A DNA stretch of 26,946 nt, taken from the NCBI GenBank assembly GCA_030841965.1, contig JAUUSJ010000047.1, positions 1-26,946 on the forward strand. Direction: 5' to 3'. Every line of letters starts with the position of its first letter. Position 1 is the first letter of the stretch. The position numbers were made by a program, and so were the translations under genes. Origin of the DNA: Blautia sp. (GTDB lineage: Bacteria > Bacillota > Clostridia > Lachnospirales > Lachnospiraceae). Below are positions 14,748-21,894 of the stretch, in pieces. The notes under the pieces were generated by a model. That model was not told the origin of the DNA. It worked only from the letters and a program-made list of their open reading frames with translations, and did no database searches.

Positions 14748-15338
14748 ATGTTAAAAAATGTAAAAATTGGTGTCGCCTTTACAGGTTCGTTTTGCACCTA
14801 TAAAAAAGTATTTGTTCAGCTAGAACGGTTGAGAGAGGAGGAGGCGGATTTGCAGACGATTTTTTCTGTGGCATCCGCCCACACCAAAAATCGTTTCGGA
14901 TGTTCCGAGGAGTTTTTGAAAAAAGCGAGGGAGATAACGGGAAAGGAACCGATTTTAACGGTGGAGGGGGCAGAACCGATTGGACCAAAGGGAATCCTTG
15001 ATATTCTTGTTTTGCTTCCGTGTACAGGGAATACATTGGCGAAGCTCGCAAATGGAATTACAGATACGCCGGTATTAATGGCAGCGAAGGCACAGCTTCG
15101 GAATGAAAAGCCTGTGATTATCGCACTCTCGACAAATGATGCGCTCGGAATGAATTTAAAGAATATCGGAGCACTTCTTCAGGCAAAGCATGTGTATTTT
15201 ATTCCATTTGGGCAGGATGACCCGATAAAAAAACCGAACTCGATGGTGGCTCATATGGAACTTTTAATTCCGACGATTATGGCGGCGAGAGAGGAAAAAC
15301 AGTATCAGCCTGTTGTACAGAGTCCATTTTCTATATAA
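14748..15338 (+). CDS. dpaB: Dipicolinate synthase subunit B
   Basis: 196-residue flavoprotein-fold partner of DpaA (SpoVFB). Recognisable stretches are VAFTGSFCTYKKV at the N-terminus, the LVLLPCTGNTLAKLANGITD segment of the flavoprotein family, and a C-terminal PIKKPNSMVAHMELLIPT. The start at 14748 is preferred over an in-frame GTG at 14682 because the shorter form begins at the conserved N-terminus and has a GAGGGAG site. It is immediately downstream of dpaA in one operon. Confidence 0.92.
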   Translation: MLKNVKIGVAFTGSFCTYKKVFVQLERLREEEADLQTIFSVASAHTKNRFGCSEEFLKKAREITGKEPILTVEGAEPIGPKGILDILVLLPCTGNTLAKLANGITDTPVLMAAKAQLRNEKPVIIALSTNDALGMNLKNIGALLQAKHVYFIPFGQDDPIKKPNSMVAHMELLIPTIMAAREEKQYQPVVQSPFSI

Positions 15339-15464
15339 GATTTTATCGTATTTTTAGTATGATGGCATAGGATGTTGAGAGATGATATCACAAAATATAG
15401 AAGTATCAAATGAGAAAATGGGTAATAATTATTATAAAAGGAAAGAGAAAATGGAGGGGAAAAA

Positions 15465-17318
15465 ATGTGTGGAATTGCAGGATTTTTTGATTCTAAAAAG
15501 AATTATGAGGTAGGAAGAGAGAAATGGAATTCTATCTTAGAGAAGATGAATCAGGTGCAAAAACATCGAGGTCCAGACGGGGAGGGAATTTATTTAAAAC
15601 CCAATTGCGGATTAGCTCATGTTCGTCTCTCAATCATCGATTTACTAAGCGGACAACAACCGATGGTGAGAAGAGAAAATGGAAGGGAATATGCGATTTC
15701 TTATAACGGTGAAATCTACAATATGAATACGCTAAAGAGAAAGATGAAAAAAGAGGGAGTAGAGTTTTATACGACGAGTGATACGGAAGTAATTTTGGCG
15801 GGATATATGAAATATGGAATTGATTTTGTGAGGCAGTTAAATGGAATTTTTGCCTTTGCGATATGGGATGATTATAAGAAGACGCTTTATTTGGCGAGAG
15901 ACCATGTCGGGGTGAAGCCATTATTTTATACTCAAAAAAGAAGTGAGCTTATTTTCTCATCGGAGATAAAAGGACTTTTTGTGCATCCAAACTGTAGCCC
16001 TGTTTTGGATGAGGAGGGGCTTTGTGAGATATTTGCGCTCGGTCCTGCAAAAAGCTATGGAAAGGGAGTATTTTGCGGGGTAAATGAGGTACTTCCCGGA
16101 CATTTTTTAGAGATACGAGACGGAAATATAAAAGATATCACCTACTGGAAGTTGGAGAGTAGACCTCATGAGGATTCTTATGAGGAGACGGTGGAGAGGG
16201 TCGCATGGCTTTTGCAAGATTCCATTCGAGGTCAAATGCTCTCTGATATTCCGATTTCTACTTTCTTATCTGGCGGAGTAGATAGTTCTCTCGTCACCGC
16301 AATCTGTGCAAAGGAGTTAGAAAAGCAGGGGAAAAAACTTCGGACATTTTCATTTGATTTTGAGGGAAATGAGACGTATTTTAAGGCCAGTCGTTTTCAG
16401 CCGACGCAGGATAGATACTGGGTAGATGAGATGGTCAAATATTCAAACACGAATCATATTTATCTTGAATGTGATAACGAAAACTTGGCAGAATTTTTGT
16501 ATAAGGCGGTGGATGCGAGAGATTTGCCTTGTATGGCGGATGTGGAATCTTCGCTCTTATACTTTTGTACAAAAGTAGAGCCGTATAATAAGGTCACATT
16601 GACAGGAGAATGCGCGGATGAGATATTTGGAGGATATCCTTGGTTCCACAGAAGAGAGGATTTTGAGTGTGATGCGTTTCCGTGGTCGAAGACGATGGAG
16701 ATGAGAAAAATCTTATTGAAGGATGAGTGGATTGAGAAATTGCCGTTGGAGGAGTATTCTCATGCGGCGTATAAAAAAACAATAGATGAGACGCCCGTTT
16801 TATATGGAGAATCGAGACAGGAGGCGAGAAGGAGAGAGATATCGTATTTGAATATGAGATGGTTTATGACCACATTATTAGACCGGATGGATAGAACGAG
16901 TATGCATGCAGGTCTGGAGGCGAGGGTTCCGATTGCCGATTATCGAATCATAGAGTATGTCTTTAATGTGCCGTGGGAGATGAAATGTAAAAATCAGATT
17001 GTAAAGGGCTTGCTAAGAGAGGCGGGAAAATCCTATCTGCCAGAGGAAGTGCTTTACCGAAAAAAGAGTCCGTATCCAAAGACTTATCATCCACAGTATG
17101 AAAAAATGCTTGGGCAACAGCTTATGAGAATATTAGAAAAGAAAGATGCACCGATTCACCAATTTCTCGATGAAAGCAAAGTGAGACAGTTTTTAGAAAG
17201 TCCGTCTGATTACGGAAAGCCTTGGTATGGCCAATTAATGGCAGGTCCGCAGTTATTGGCGTTTATGCTTCAGATAAATTATTGGCTGACGGAATATAAA
17301 ATACAGATAGTAGGATGA
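15465..17318 (+). CDS. asnB: Asparagine synthetase, glutamine-hydrolysing
   Basis: 617 residues. The N-terminal class II glutamine amidotransferase domain begins with catalytic Cys2 (MCGIAGFF) and includes HRGPDGEG and YNGEIYN. The C-terminal synthetase domain has the ATP pyrophosphatase loop SGGVDSS at 269-275, and GECADEIFGGYPWF and EARVPIADYRI. It makes asparagine from aspartate, glutamine and ATP. Length is typical of the Bacillus AsnB/AsnO group. It follows dpaB by 126 bp; AsnO of B. subtilis is a sporulation gene, so a sporulation role here is possible. The start has GGAGGGG upstream. Confidence 0.94.
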   Translation: MCGIAGFFDSKKNYEVGREKWNSILEKMNQVQKHRGPDGEGIYLKPNCGLAHVRLSIIDLLSGQQPMVRRENGREYAISYNGEIYNMNTLKRKMKKEGVEFYTTSDTEVILAGYMKYGIDFVRQLNGIFAFAIWDDYKKTLYLARDHVGVKPLFYTQKRSELIFSSEIKGLFVHPNCSPVLDEEGLCEIFALGPAKSYGKGVFCGVNEVLPGHFLEIRDGNIKDITYWKLESRPHEDSYEETVERVAWLLQDSIRGQMLSDIPISTFLSGGVDSSLVTAICAKELEKQGKKLRTFSFDFEGNETYFKASRFQPTQDRYWVDEMVKYSNTNHIYLECDNENLAEFLYKAVDARDLPCMADVESSLLYFCTKVEPYNKVTLTGECADEIFGGYPWFHRREDFECDAFPWSKTMEMRKILLKDEWIEKLPLEEYSHAAYKKTIDETPVLYGESRQEARRREISYLNMRWFMTTLLDRMDRTSMHAGLEARVPIADYRIIEYVFNVPWEMKCKNQIVKGLLREAGKSYLPEEVLYRKKSPYPKTYHPQYEKMLGQQLMRILEKKDAPIHQFLDESKVRQFLESPSDYGKPWYGQLMAGPQLLAFMLQINYWLTEYKIQIVG

Positions 17319-17358
17319 TTTTGTATTGGGATAGAGGAAGATGCTAAGAGAGAAGAGG

Positions 17359-17456
17359 GCTGTCAAAAGATAGAGGTTTCCAATAAGATATAGAGTTTTT
17401 TGAGAAACTTTGTACGATATCTGATTGAAATTTTATCTTTTCTGACAGCTTTCTTT
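17359..17456 (+). terminator. Terminator after asnB
   Basis: GCTGTCAAAAGATA (17359-17372) pairs with TATCTTTTCTGACAGC (17434-17449) with one or two bulges, followed by TTTCTTT. The loop is unusually long, about 60 nt. Just upstream, GATGCTAAGAGAG (17340-17352) matches the head of the 215-bp element at all but one base, without the rest of the element. Confidence 0.6.
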
Positions 17457-17520
17457 AAAGAAAAATTGTAATAGGAGGATTATGAATTTATAATCATTTA
17501 TAGCATGAGAATTGCGGGAG

Positions 17521-17586
17521 CACATTGTGCGGAGCAATTCGGTATCATAGGGGTCAAAAGACCTTTTGACCCCAACATCATGGTAT
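17521..17586. repeat. GGGGTCAAAAG palindromic repeat, copy 2
   Basis: ATTGTGCGGAGCAAT hairpin, TCGGTATCAT, then the perfect inverted repeat GGGGTCAAAAG/CTTTTGACCCC, and CAACATCATGGTAT. It matches the copy at 12673-12732 apart from a few bases. It lies between asnB and the minus-strand XRE gene. Confidence 0.75.
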
Positions 17587-17599
17587 ATATTAGCGCAGT

Positions 17600-17627
17600 A
17601 AAAAAGCCCAAAAGCAAGCTTTTGAGC
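17600..17627 (-). terminator. Terminator of the XRE regulator gene
   Basis: On the minus strand, GCTCAAAAGC, a 2-nt loop and GCTTTTGGGC are followed by six T residues, 23 bp after the stop codon. Confidence 0.8.
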
Positions 17628-17649
17628 TGAGGCTCATAGCTGAACAAAT

Positions 17650-17877
17650 TTACAGTGGTTGCTTTTGCTCAGAGAGTCCTAAAATATAGTCTGTTGATGT
17701 ATTATAATACTTGCTAAGTGCAATGAGATGACGAATTGGAAGTTCATTTGCACCACGCTCATATCTCGCATACATAGTTTGTGAAGTGCCAAGATAGGCA
17801 GCAATCTCAGATTGTGTGTTCCCTTTTTCTACACGTAATAGTTTAATTCTTTTTTTATAGATATCTAGCTCGTTCAT
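17650..17877 (-). CDS. XRE-family transcriptional regulator
   Basis: 75 residues consisting almost entirely of one Cro/C1-type helix-turn-helix (about 8-65): RIKLLRVEKGNTQSEIAAYL, SQTMYARYERGANELP and LIALSKYYNTSTDYILGL. It is typical of small stand-alone regulators. It stands alone, with no toxin or partner gene next to it. The start has AAGGAGGAG upstream. The target is unknown; autoregulation is likely for the type. Confidence 0.9.
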   Translation of the reverse strand: MNELDIYKKRIKLLRVEKGNTQSEIAAYLGTSQTMYARYERGANELPIRHLIALSKYYNTSTDYILGLSEQKQPL

Positions 17878-17901
17878 AACAACTCCTCCTTAGATAATTT
17901 T

Positions 17902-17930
17902 ATAATATCATAAAAATCGTAAATATGCAA
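17902..17930 (-). promoter_or_regulatory. Promoter of the XRE regulator gene
   Basis: On the minus strand, TTGCAT (17930-17925), a 17-nt spacer and TATTAT (17907-17902). The start site near 17895 gives a very short leader that is mostly ribosome binding site. Confidence 0.65.
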
Positions 17931-18304
17931 AATAAAAATGTATTCTAGCGCATAAATCCACAATATTTTTCCATTTTTCGTGAGAATATGAGAGAGAAAA
18001 AATGGCATATTAAATTATATAAAAATAAGGTATTTCATTCGTATGTTTTTTATGTTATATTATTGCCATATTTAAAAAAAATAACGGAGATAATATATGG
18101 ATTTACGATAAATTGATAAAAACGTCTTATCAATTTATACCAGATTTGAAATAAATTGTCAAGGGAATAGACGAAATGAAATTAATTTCTATAAGAGTTT
18201 AGCTATGCACAAAGTCATAATTTTTCTCTTCTTATGAATAGAAGGCTGAATGATTATTATTTCGTAAGAACCAAAGAAGCTGATTGTAAAATTTTATATT
18301 TTTG

Positions 18305-18333
18305 TTGAGAATCATAAAAAAATAAAGTACAAT
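18305..18333 (+). promoter_or_regulatory. Promoter of the secreted DUF6273 protein gene
   Basis: TTGAGA (18305-18310), a 17-nt spacer and TACAAT (18328-18333). Transcription would start near 18340, excluding the in-frame ATG at 18341 and supporting the ATG at 18389. Confidence 0.65.
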
Positions 18334-18388
18334 AGAATTTATGAGAGAAAACTCGAAAATGATAGATAGATTTTTAGGAGGGAATCAT

Positions 18389-20113
18389 ATGAGGAGAAAC
18401 CGGAAGATATTTCTTTTTGTTTTGATAATGACAGTTTCTTTTGGTAGTATAGAGATACTCAATCCATTTTTATCCTGTAGACGAGACGAGATAAGAGTGA
18501 GAGCTGCCGAGATAGATAGTATAGAAGAAGACTCGGAATTGATATCTGAGGAAGACAGTGAGGAGCAAGAGACAGATGATTTGGACGAGGAAGTATCCAC
18601 TGCTTTGGAGGAGGATGATTCGGGAGAAGTCGATTTAGAGGAAGTCAGTTCGCAAGAGGGTGACTCGGGAGAGGTTGATTCTGAAGAGATGGATTCTCAG
18701 GGAGAGGACGAGGAAGTGGATGCAGATGGCAGCAGTCTAAAACCAGTCTATGATGAAGACACAGAGTCAACGGTGTATTCTTGTATTTATTTTGGGACTT
18801 ATCCACAGACTCAGGTGACGGGAGATAGATTGACGAACACGATTACAGACGCGGAGTATGATGAGAATGGAGACGCCACGATTGAGGGGAATAAATACCA
18901 TAAAGTGGAGAATGTTTTTGGTGTTTCTTATTTTTTGTATGAGCCGATTAAGTGGAAGGTTCTAGCGAATCCTGACGGATATATTGTAGCTATGGCGGAG
19001 AGAGGTCTGGATTATTGTTCTTATTATGAGGCGATGGAATCGGTGGAGGACAGTACAGTGGATGTACAGGATTTGACGGATGAGGAGCTAGAAGATGATA
19101 CGGACAGAAGAGTTGCTTATGATGCGGTAAGCTGGGAGGAGTCAACACTTCGCTCTTGGTTAAATTCCTACGGGAAGAAGAAGAATATAGCAGGGAAAAA
19201 TTATAAGAAAGAAGGAAAGGGATTTTTAAATACCGCATTTTCTAAGACAGAGCAGCAGGATATCAAAGAAATGCAGGAGTTTAAGGATTCTAGGTTTGCT
19301 TCCTATCTATCGATTGCAGAGGGAGATAAGGTCTCGATTCTAAATTCCAATGGAGTAGTGAATGAAAATTATGGATTTTCGAGTGCAAAACCTGCCTCGA
19401 CGGGAAGGCTTTTGGAGAAAACGGACTATGCGACCGAGAGAGGAAGAGAGTTAAATGATAAATTTTCTGATGTGGAATCTTGGTGGATTTCCAGCAGTTC
19501 CGAGGCGGGAGATGCGATTCAATATGTGAGCAGGAAGGGCACAGTAAAGTCAAAGGGAACCGAGTCCTATCACTCGCTGCTTGCCAGACCAGTGATTGTA
19601 ATTGACGAGGAGTCTCAGGCGATAAAGGATGCGGGGAAATTATCTGTATCGAATACAAGTGGAGATTCGATTACTGTTCAGCTCAAGGCGGATACGTATG
19701 CCTCTTTAAATGACCAGAAGGATGGATATAAGGATGCGACGATAGAAATTTTTGTTAAAAATATTGGTTCTGATTCCATCGATACGGTCGATGCAATATT
19801 GGAATTTGACGATGGAGAGCAGATTTTGGATGGGGAAAATAGCATTCATTTTGCCAATATCGATGCGGGAGCGGAGAAAAATATCGCCTGGAAGTTTGCG
19901 ATAAAGCCTCAAAAAAAGGGGATTACTGCGAAGTATACGATAAAGCTTATCGGCGAGAATTTGGGTGAGACCTATCTGAAAAATGAAATTTATATTCCAA
20001 AGGTAGAGAACTTAAAAGGACAGACGACATCGAGTGAAGAGGAAGCTTCTGTGGAGCAAGAGAGTAAGACCTTTTTAGAGAAATTGAGGGATTTTTTTAA
20101 GGGATTATCGTGA
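18389..20113 (+). CDS. Secreted DUF6273 domain protein
   Basis: 574 residues. The N-terminus MRRNRKIFLFVLIMTVSFGS is a signal peptide, probably cut near residue 40 (VRAA). A very acidic region with imperfect EEVDSGE-like repeats (about 41-117) follows. A DUF6273-like domain (about 125-390) has YFGTYPQTQVTG, YEPIKWKVL, WLNS, WWISSSSEAG and LLARPVIVID. The C-terminal part (about 395-535) looks like a beta-sandwich (VKNIGSDSIDTVDAILEFD), then a short hydrophilic tail. There is no LPxTG or obvious anchor. GGAGGG precedes the chosen ATG. The function is unknown; an extracellular role is inferred. luxS follows without a clear terminator. Confidence 0.8.
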   Translation: MRRNRKIFLFVLIMTVSFGSIEILNPFLSCRRDEIRVRAAEIDSIEEDSELISEEDSEEQETDDLDEEVSTALEEDDSGEVDLEEVSSQEGDSGEVDSEEMDSQGEDEEVDADGSSLKPVYDEDTESTVYSCIYFGTYPQTQVTGDRLTNTITDAEYDENGDATIEGNKYHKVENVFGVSYFLYEPIKWKVLANPDGYIVAMAERGLDYCSYYEAMESVEDSTVDVQDLTDEELEDDTDRRVAYDAVSWEESTLRSWLNSYGKKKNIAGKNYKKEGKGFLNTAFSKTEQQDIKEMQEFKDSRFASYLSIAEGDKVSILNSNGVVNENYGFSSAKPASTGRLLEKTDYATERGRELNDKFSDVESWWISSSSEAGDAIQYVSRKGTVKSKGTESYHSLLARPVIVIDEESQAIKDAGKLSVSNTSGDSITVQLKADTYASLNDQKDGYKDATIEIFVKNIGSDSIDTVDAILEFDDGEQILDGENSIHFANIDAGAEKNIAWKFAIKPQKKGITAKYTIKLIGENLGETYLKNEIYIPKVENLKGQTTSSEEEASVEQESKTFLEKLRDFFKGLS

Positions 20114-20249
20114 TGGAAGAAAGTGAAGTGAGTAGGCGTGAACTTTCGGCAATTTGTCTTTGGGGAGTGAATTAAAAAAATATGGATTCATATGAGGACG
20201 GCGAGAAAGTTCATAGGAGATAAAATTACGAGGAAAGAAGGAAGATGCA

Positions 20250-20729
20250 ATGGAAAAGATAGCAAGTTTTACAGTAAATCATGAGGATTTGTTGACGGGA
20301 ATTTATGTCTCAAGAGAGGATAGGGTGAATCAGGAAGTCGTTACGACGTTTGACCTTAGAATGACAAGACCGAATGTGGAGCCTGTGATGGGGACGGCAG
20401 GGATTCATGCGATAGAACATTTAGGTGCCACGTTTTTGAGGAATCATCCGCAGTGGAAGGAGAAGACGATTTATTTTGGACCGATGGGATGCCGGACGGG
20501 ATTTTATATGATTTTAGTTGGAAAGCTTTCATCAGAGGATGTGTTTGACTTGGTGAAGGAGATGATGGAATTTATTATGGACTATGAGGGAGAGATTCCA
20601 GGAGCTTCTAGTAGAGATTGCGGCAATTATTTGGATTTGAATTTGGCGATGGCGAAGTATTATGCGAAGAAGTATTATGATGAGGTTTTAAGGGAGAGAT
20701 GTGAGGAGAGATTGCATTATCCTGCGTAG
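20250..20729 (+). CDS. luxS: S-ribosylhomocysteine lyase LuxS
   Basis: 159-residue metalloenzyme that converts S-ribosylhomocysteine to homocysteine and DPD, the precursor of autoinducer-2. The metal ligands are His53 and His57 in HAIEH and Cys124 in RDCGNYLDLNL. Also present are TFDLRMTRPN and the Cys81 motif GPMGCRTGFY. Length is normal. It uses the product of MtnN (8759-9460). An inverted repeat TGAACTTTC/GAAAGTTCA (20139-20147 and 20205-20213) lies upstream. The start has an AAGGAAG site. Confidence 0.96.
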   Translation: MEKIASFTVNHEDLLTGIYVSREDRVNQEVVTTFDLRMTRPNVEPVMGTAGIHAIEHLGATFLRNHPQWKEKTIYFGPMGCRTGFYMILVGKLSSEDVFDLVKEMMEFIMDYEGEIPGASSRDCGNYLDLNLAMAKYYAKKYYDEVLRERCEERLHYPA

Positions 20730-20747
20730 TCAATGAAGATTTTTGGG

Positions 20748-20776
20748 TTGACATTTTTTTAGAAATATGATATTAT
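20748..20776 (+). promoter_or_regulatory. Promoter of the beta-glucoside operon
   Basis: TTGACA (20748-20753), a 17-nt spacer and TATTAT (20771-20776). The start site near 20783 places the RAT-like sequence at the very 5' end of the leader. Confidence 0.8.
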
Positions 20777-20789
20777 TTAGTCAATAAAA

Positions 20790-20820
20790 GGGTAGTCATT
20801 ACGTAACGGTAAGCTAGACC
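20790..20820 (+). promoter_or_regulatory. RAT-like antiterminator site 1
   Basis: GGGTAGTCATTACG..GTAAGCTAGACC, with the imperfect two-sided stem of ribonucleic antiterminator sites bound by BglG/LicT proteins. Its 3' end (AGACC) overlaps the 5' arm of the terminator at 20817-20871, the classic mutually exclusive arrangement. Confidence 0.75.
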
Positions 20821-20871
20821 AACATATGCATGAAGAGAGCAAGAGTTTTTTTATGCATATGTTGGTCTTTT
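20817..20871 (+). terminator. Leader terminator of the beta-glucoside operon
   Basis: AGACCAACATATGCAT (20817-20832) pairs perfectly with ATGCATATGTTGGTCT (20853-20868), followed by T residues. It lies before the antiterminator gene and should be opened when its product binds the RAT. Confidence 0.85.
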
Positions 20872-20896
20872 GTTGTTTTAAAGGAAGAGGGTTATT

Positions 20897-21736
20897 ATGA
20901 AAATTCACAGGGTGATAAATAACAATATTGTTGTGATATTGGATAAAAGAGGAAATGAGCGTATTATTACAGGGCGTGGGATAGGTTTTCGAAAACATGG
21001 TGGAGATGAGGTTGATGAGAAAAAAATAGAACAAGAATTTAGTTTATCTGCTGTGGGGAAGGTAGGAAGATTGGAGGAGTTATTGAGGGAGATTCCTCTT
21101 GAGGTGATTGATGCTGCTATGCAGATTATGGAGGAGGCGTCAAGGACTTTTGAGAAGGATTTGAATGATGGTGCGGTTATCTCATTAAGTGACCATATTT
21201 ATACGGCGATAGAAAGGGATAAGCAAAAGATTCCTGTAAAAAATGTTTTGCTTTGGGAGACGAAGAAGTTTTATCCAGAGGAGTTTCGGCTTGGGAAGAG
21301 AGCGTTGGAAATTATTAAGGAAAAGACGGGAGTTATGTTGTCAGAGGATGAGGCGGGATTTATTGCGATTCATTTAGTGAATGCGCAGTTGGAAGAGGGA
21401 GCTGGGGATGTAAATGGATTGACCAAGATTATGCAGGAGATTCTTAATATTGTGAAGTATTCTGCCCGCGTAGCGTTTGATGAGGAGTCAGTATATTATT
21501 GTAGGTTTATTACGCATTTGAAGTTTTTTGCACAGCGTCTTTTGACTCGCACAACTTATGAGGGGGAAGATAGCACAGAACTTTTAAATATTGTAAAAAA
21601 GCAGTATAAGCAAGCTTGGGAATCTGTTAAGAAGGTAGAGGAGTTTCTTGTAAAGAAGTATGATTATCCGTTATCGGAGGAGGAGAAACTCTATCTGACG
21701 ATTCATATAGCTCGTATTATCGATAAATCAAAATAA
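20897..21736 (+). CDS. BglG/LicT-family transcription antiterminator
   Basis: 279 residues. An N-terminal RNA-binding CAT domain (about 1-55: KIHRVINNNIVV and GRGIGF) is followed by two PRD domains that receive PTS phosphate. The four expected histidines are present: His100 and His159 in PRD1, His207 and His270 in PRD2. It binds the RAT upstream of its own gene and the second RAT at 21804, allowing read-through into the PTS and glucosidase genes when substrate is present. The gene order antiterminator-EII-phosphoglucosidase is that of E. coli bglGFB. Confidence 0.94.
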   Translation: MKIHRVINNNIVVILDKRGNERIITGRGIGFRKHGGDEVDEKKIEQEFSLSAVGKVGRLEELLREIPLEVIDAAMQIMEEASRTFEKDLNDGAVISLSDHIYTAIERDKQKIPVKNVLLWETKKFYPEEFRLGKRALEIIKEKTGVMLSEDEAGFIAIHLVNAQLEEGAGDVNGLTKIMQEILNIVKYSARVAFDEESVYYCRFITHLKFFAQRLLTRTTYEGEDSTELLNIVKKQYKQAWESVKKVEEFLVKKYDYPLSEEEKLYLTIHIARIIDKSK

Positions 21737-21803
21737 ATTCAAATCTGTATGCGTCAGATTGAAGATAAAGAGAAAAGAGGAGAGGAGGTTTTTATAGCGC
21801 ATT

Positions 21804-21830
21804 GGGTAGTTACATTAAGTTGGCTAGACC
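21804..21830 (+). promoter_or_regulatory. RAT-like antiterminator site 2
   Basis: GGGTAGTTAC..GGCTAGACC (27 nt) matches site 1 at both ends and lies between the antiterminator gene and the EII gene. A clear strong terminator does not follow; the nearest hairpin is TGACG/CGTCA with AAATTTT (about 21854-21880). Confidence 0.6.
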
Positions 21831-21894
21831 TTCATCTATGGTATTAAAATAAATGACGAGATAAAAAACGTCAAATTTTGTATGGAGGTTTAAA

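Larger units (their letters stand above)
17878..18388. other. AT-rich intergenic region with a palindrome
   Basis: About 510 bp without a convincing gene. It contains the promoters of the XRE gene (minus strand) and of the secreted-protein gene (plus strand), and a 12-bp perfect inverted repeat ATAAATTGATAA/TTATCAATTTAT at 18108-18138 with a 7-nt loop. The string ATTTACGAT occurs on the plus strand at 18101-18109 and on the minus strand inside the XRE promoter spacer. I see nothing else. Confidence 0.5.

Noticed and set aside
17472..17483. AGGAGG-preceded ATG giving a three-codon frame.
   Set aside because: It stops immediately; it is probably chance or a remnant.
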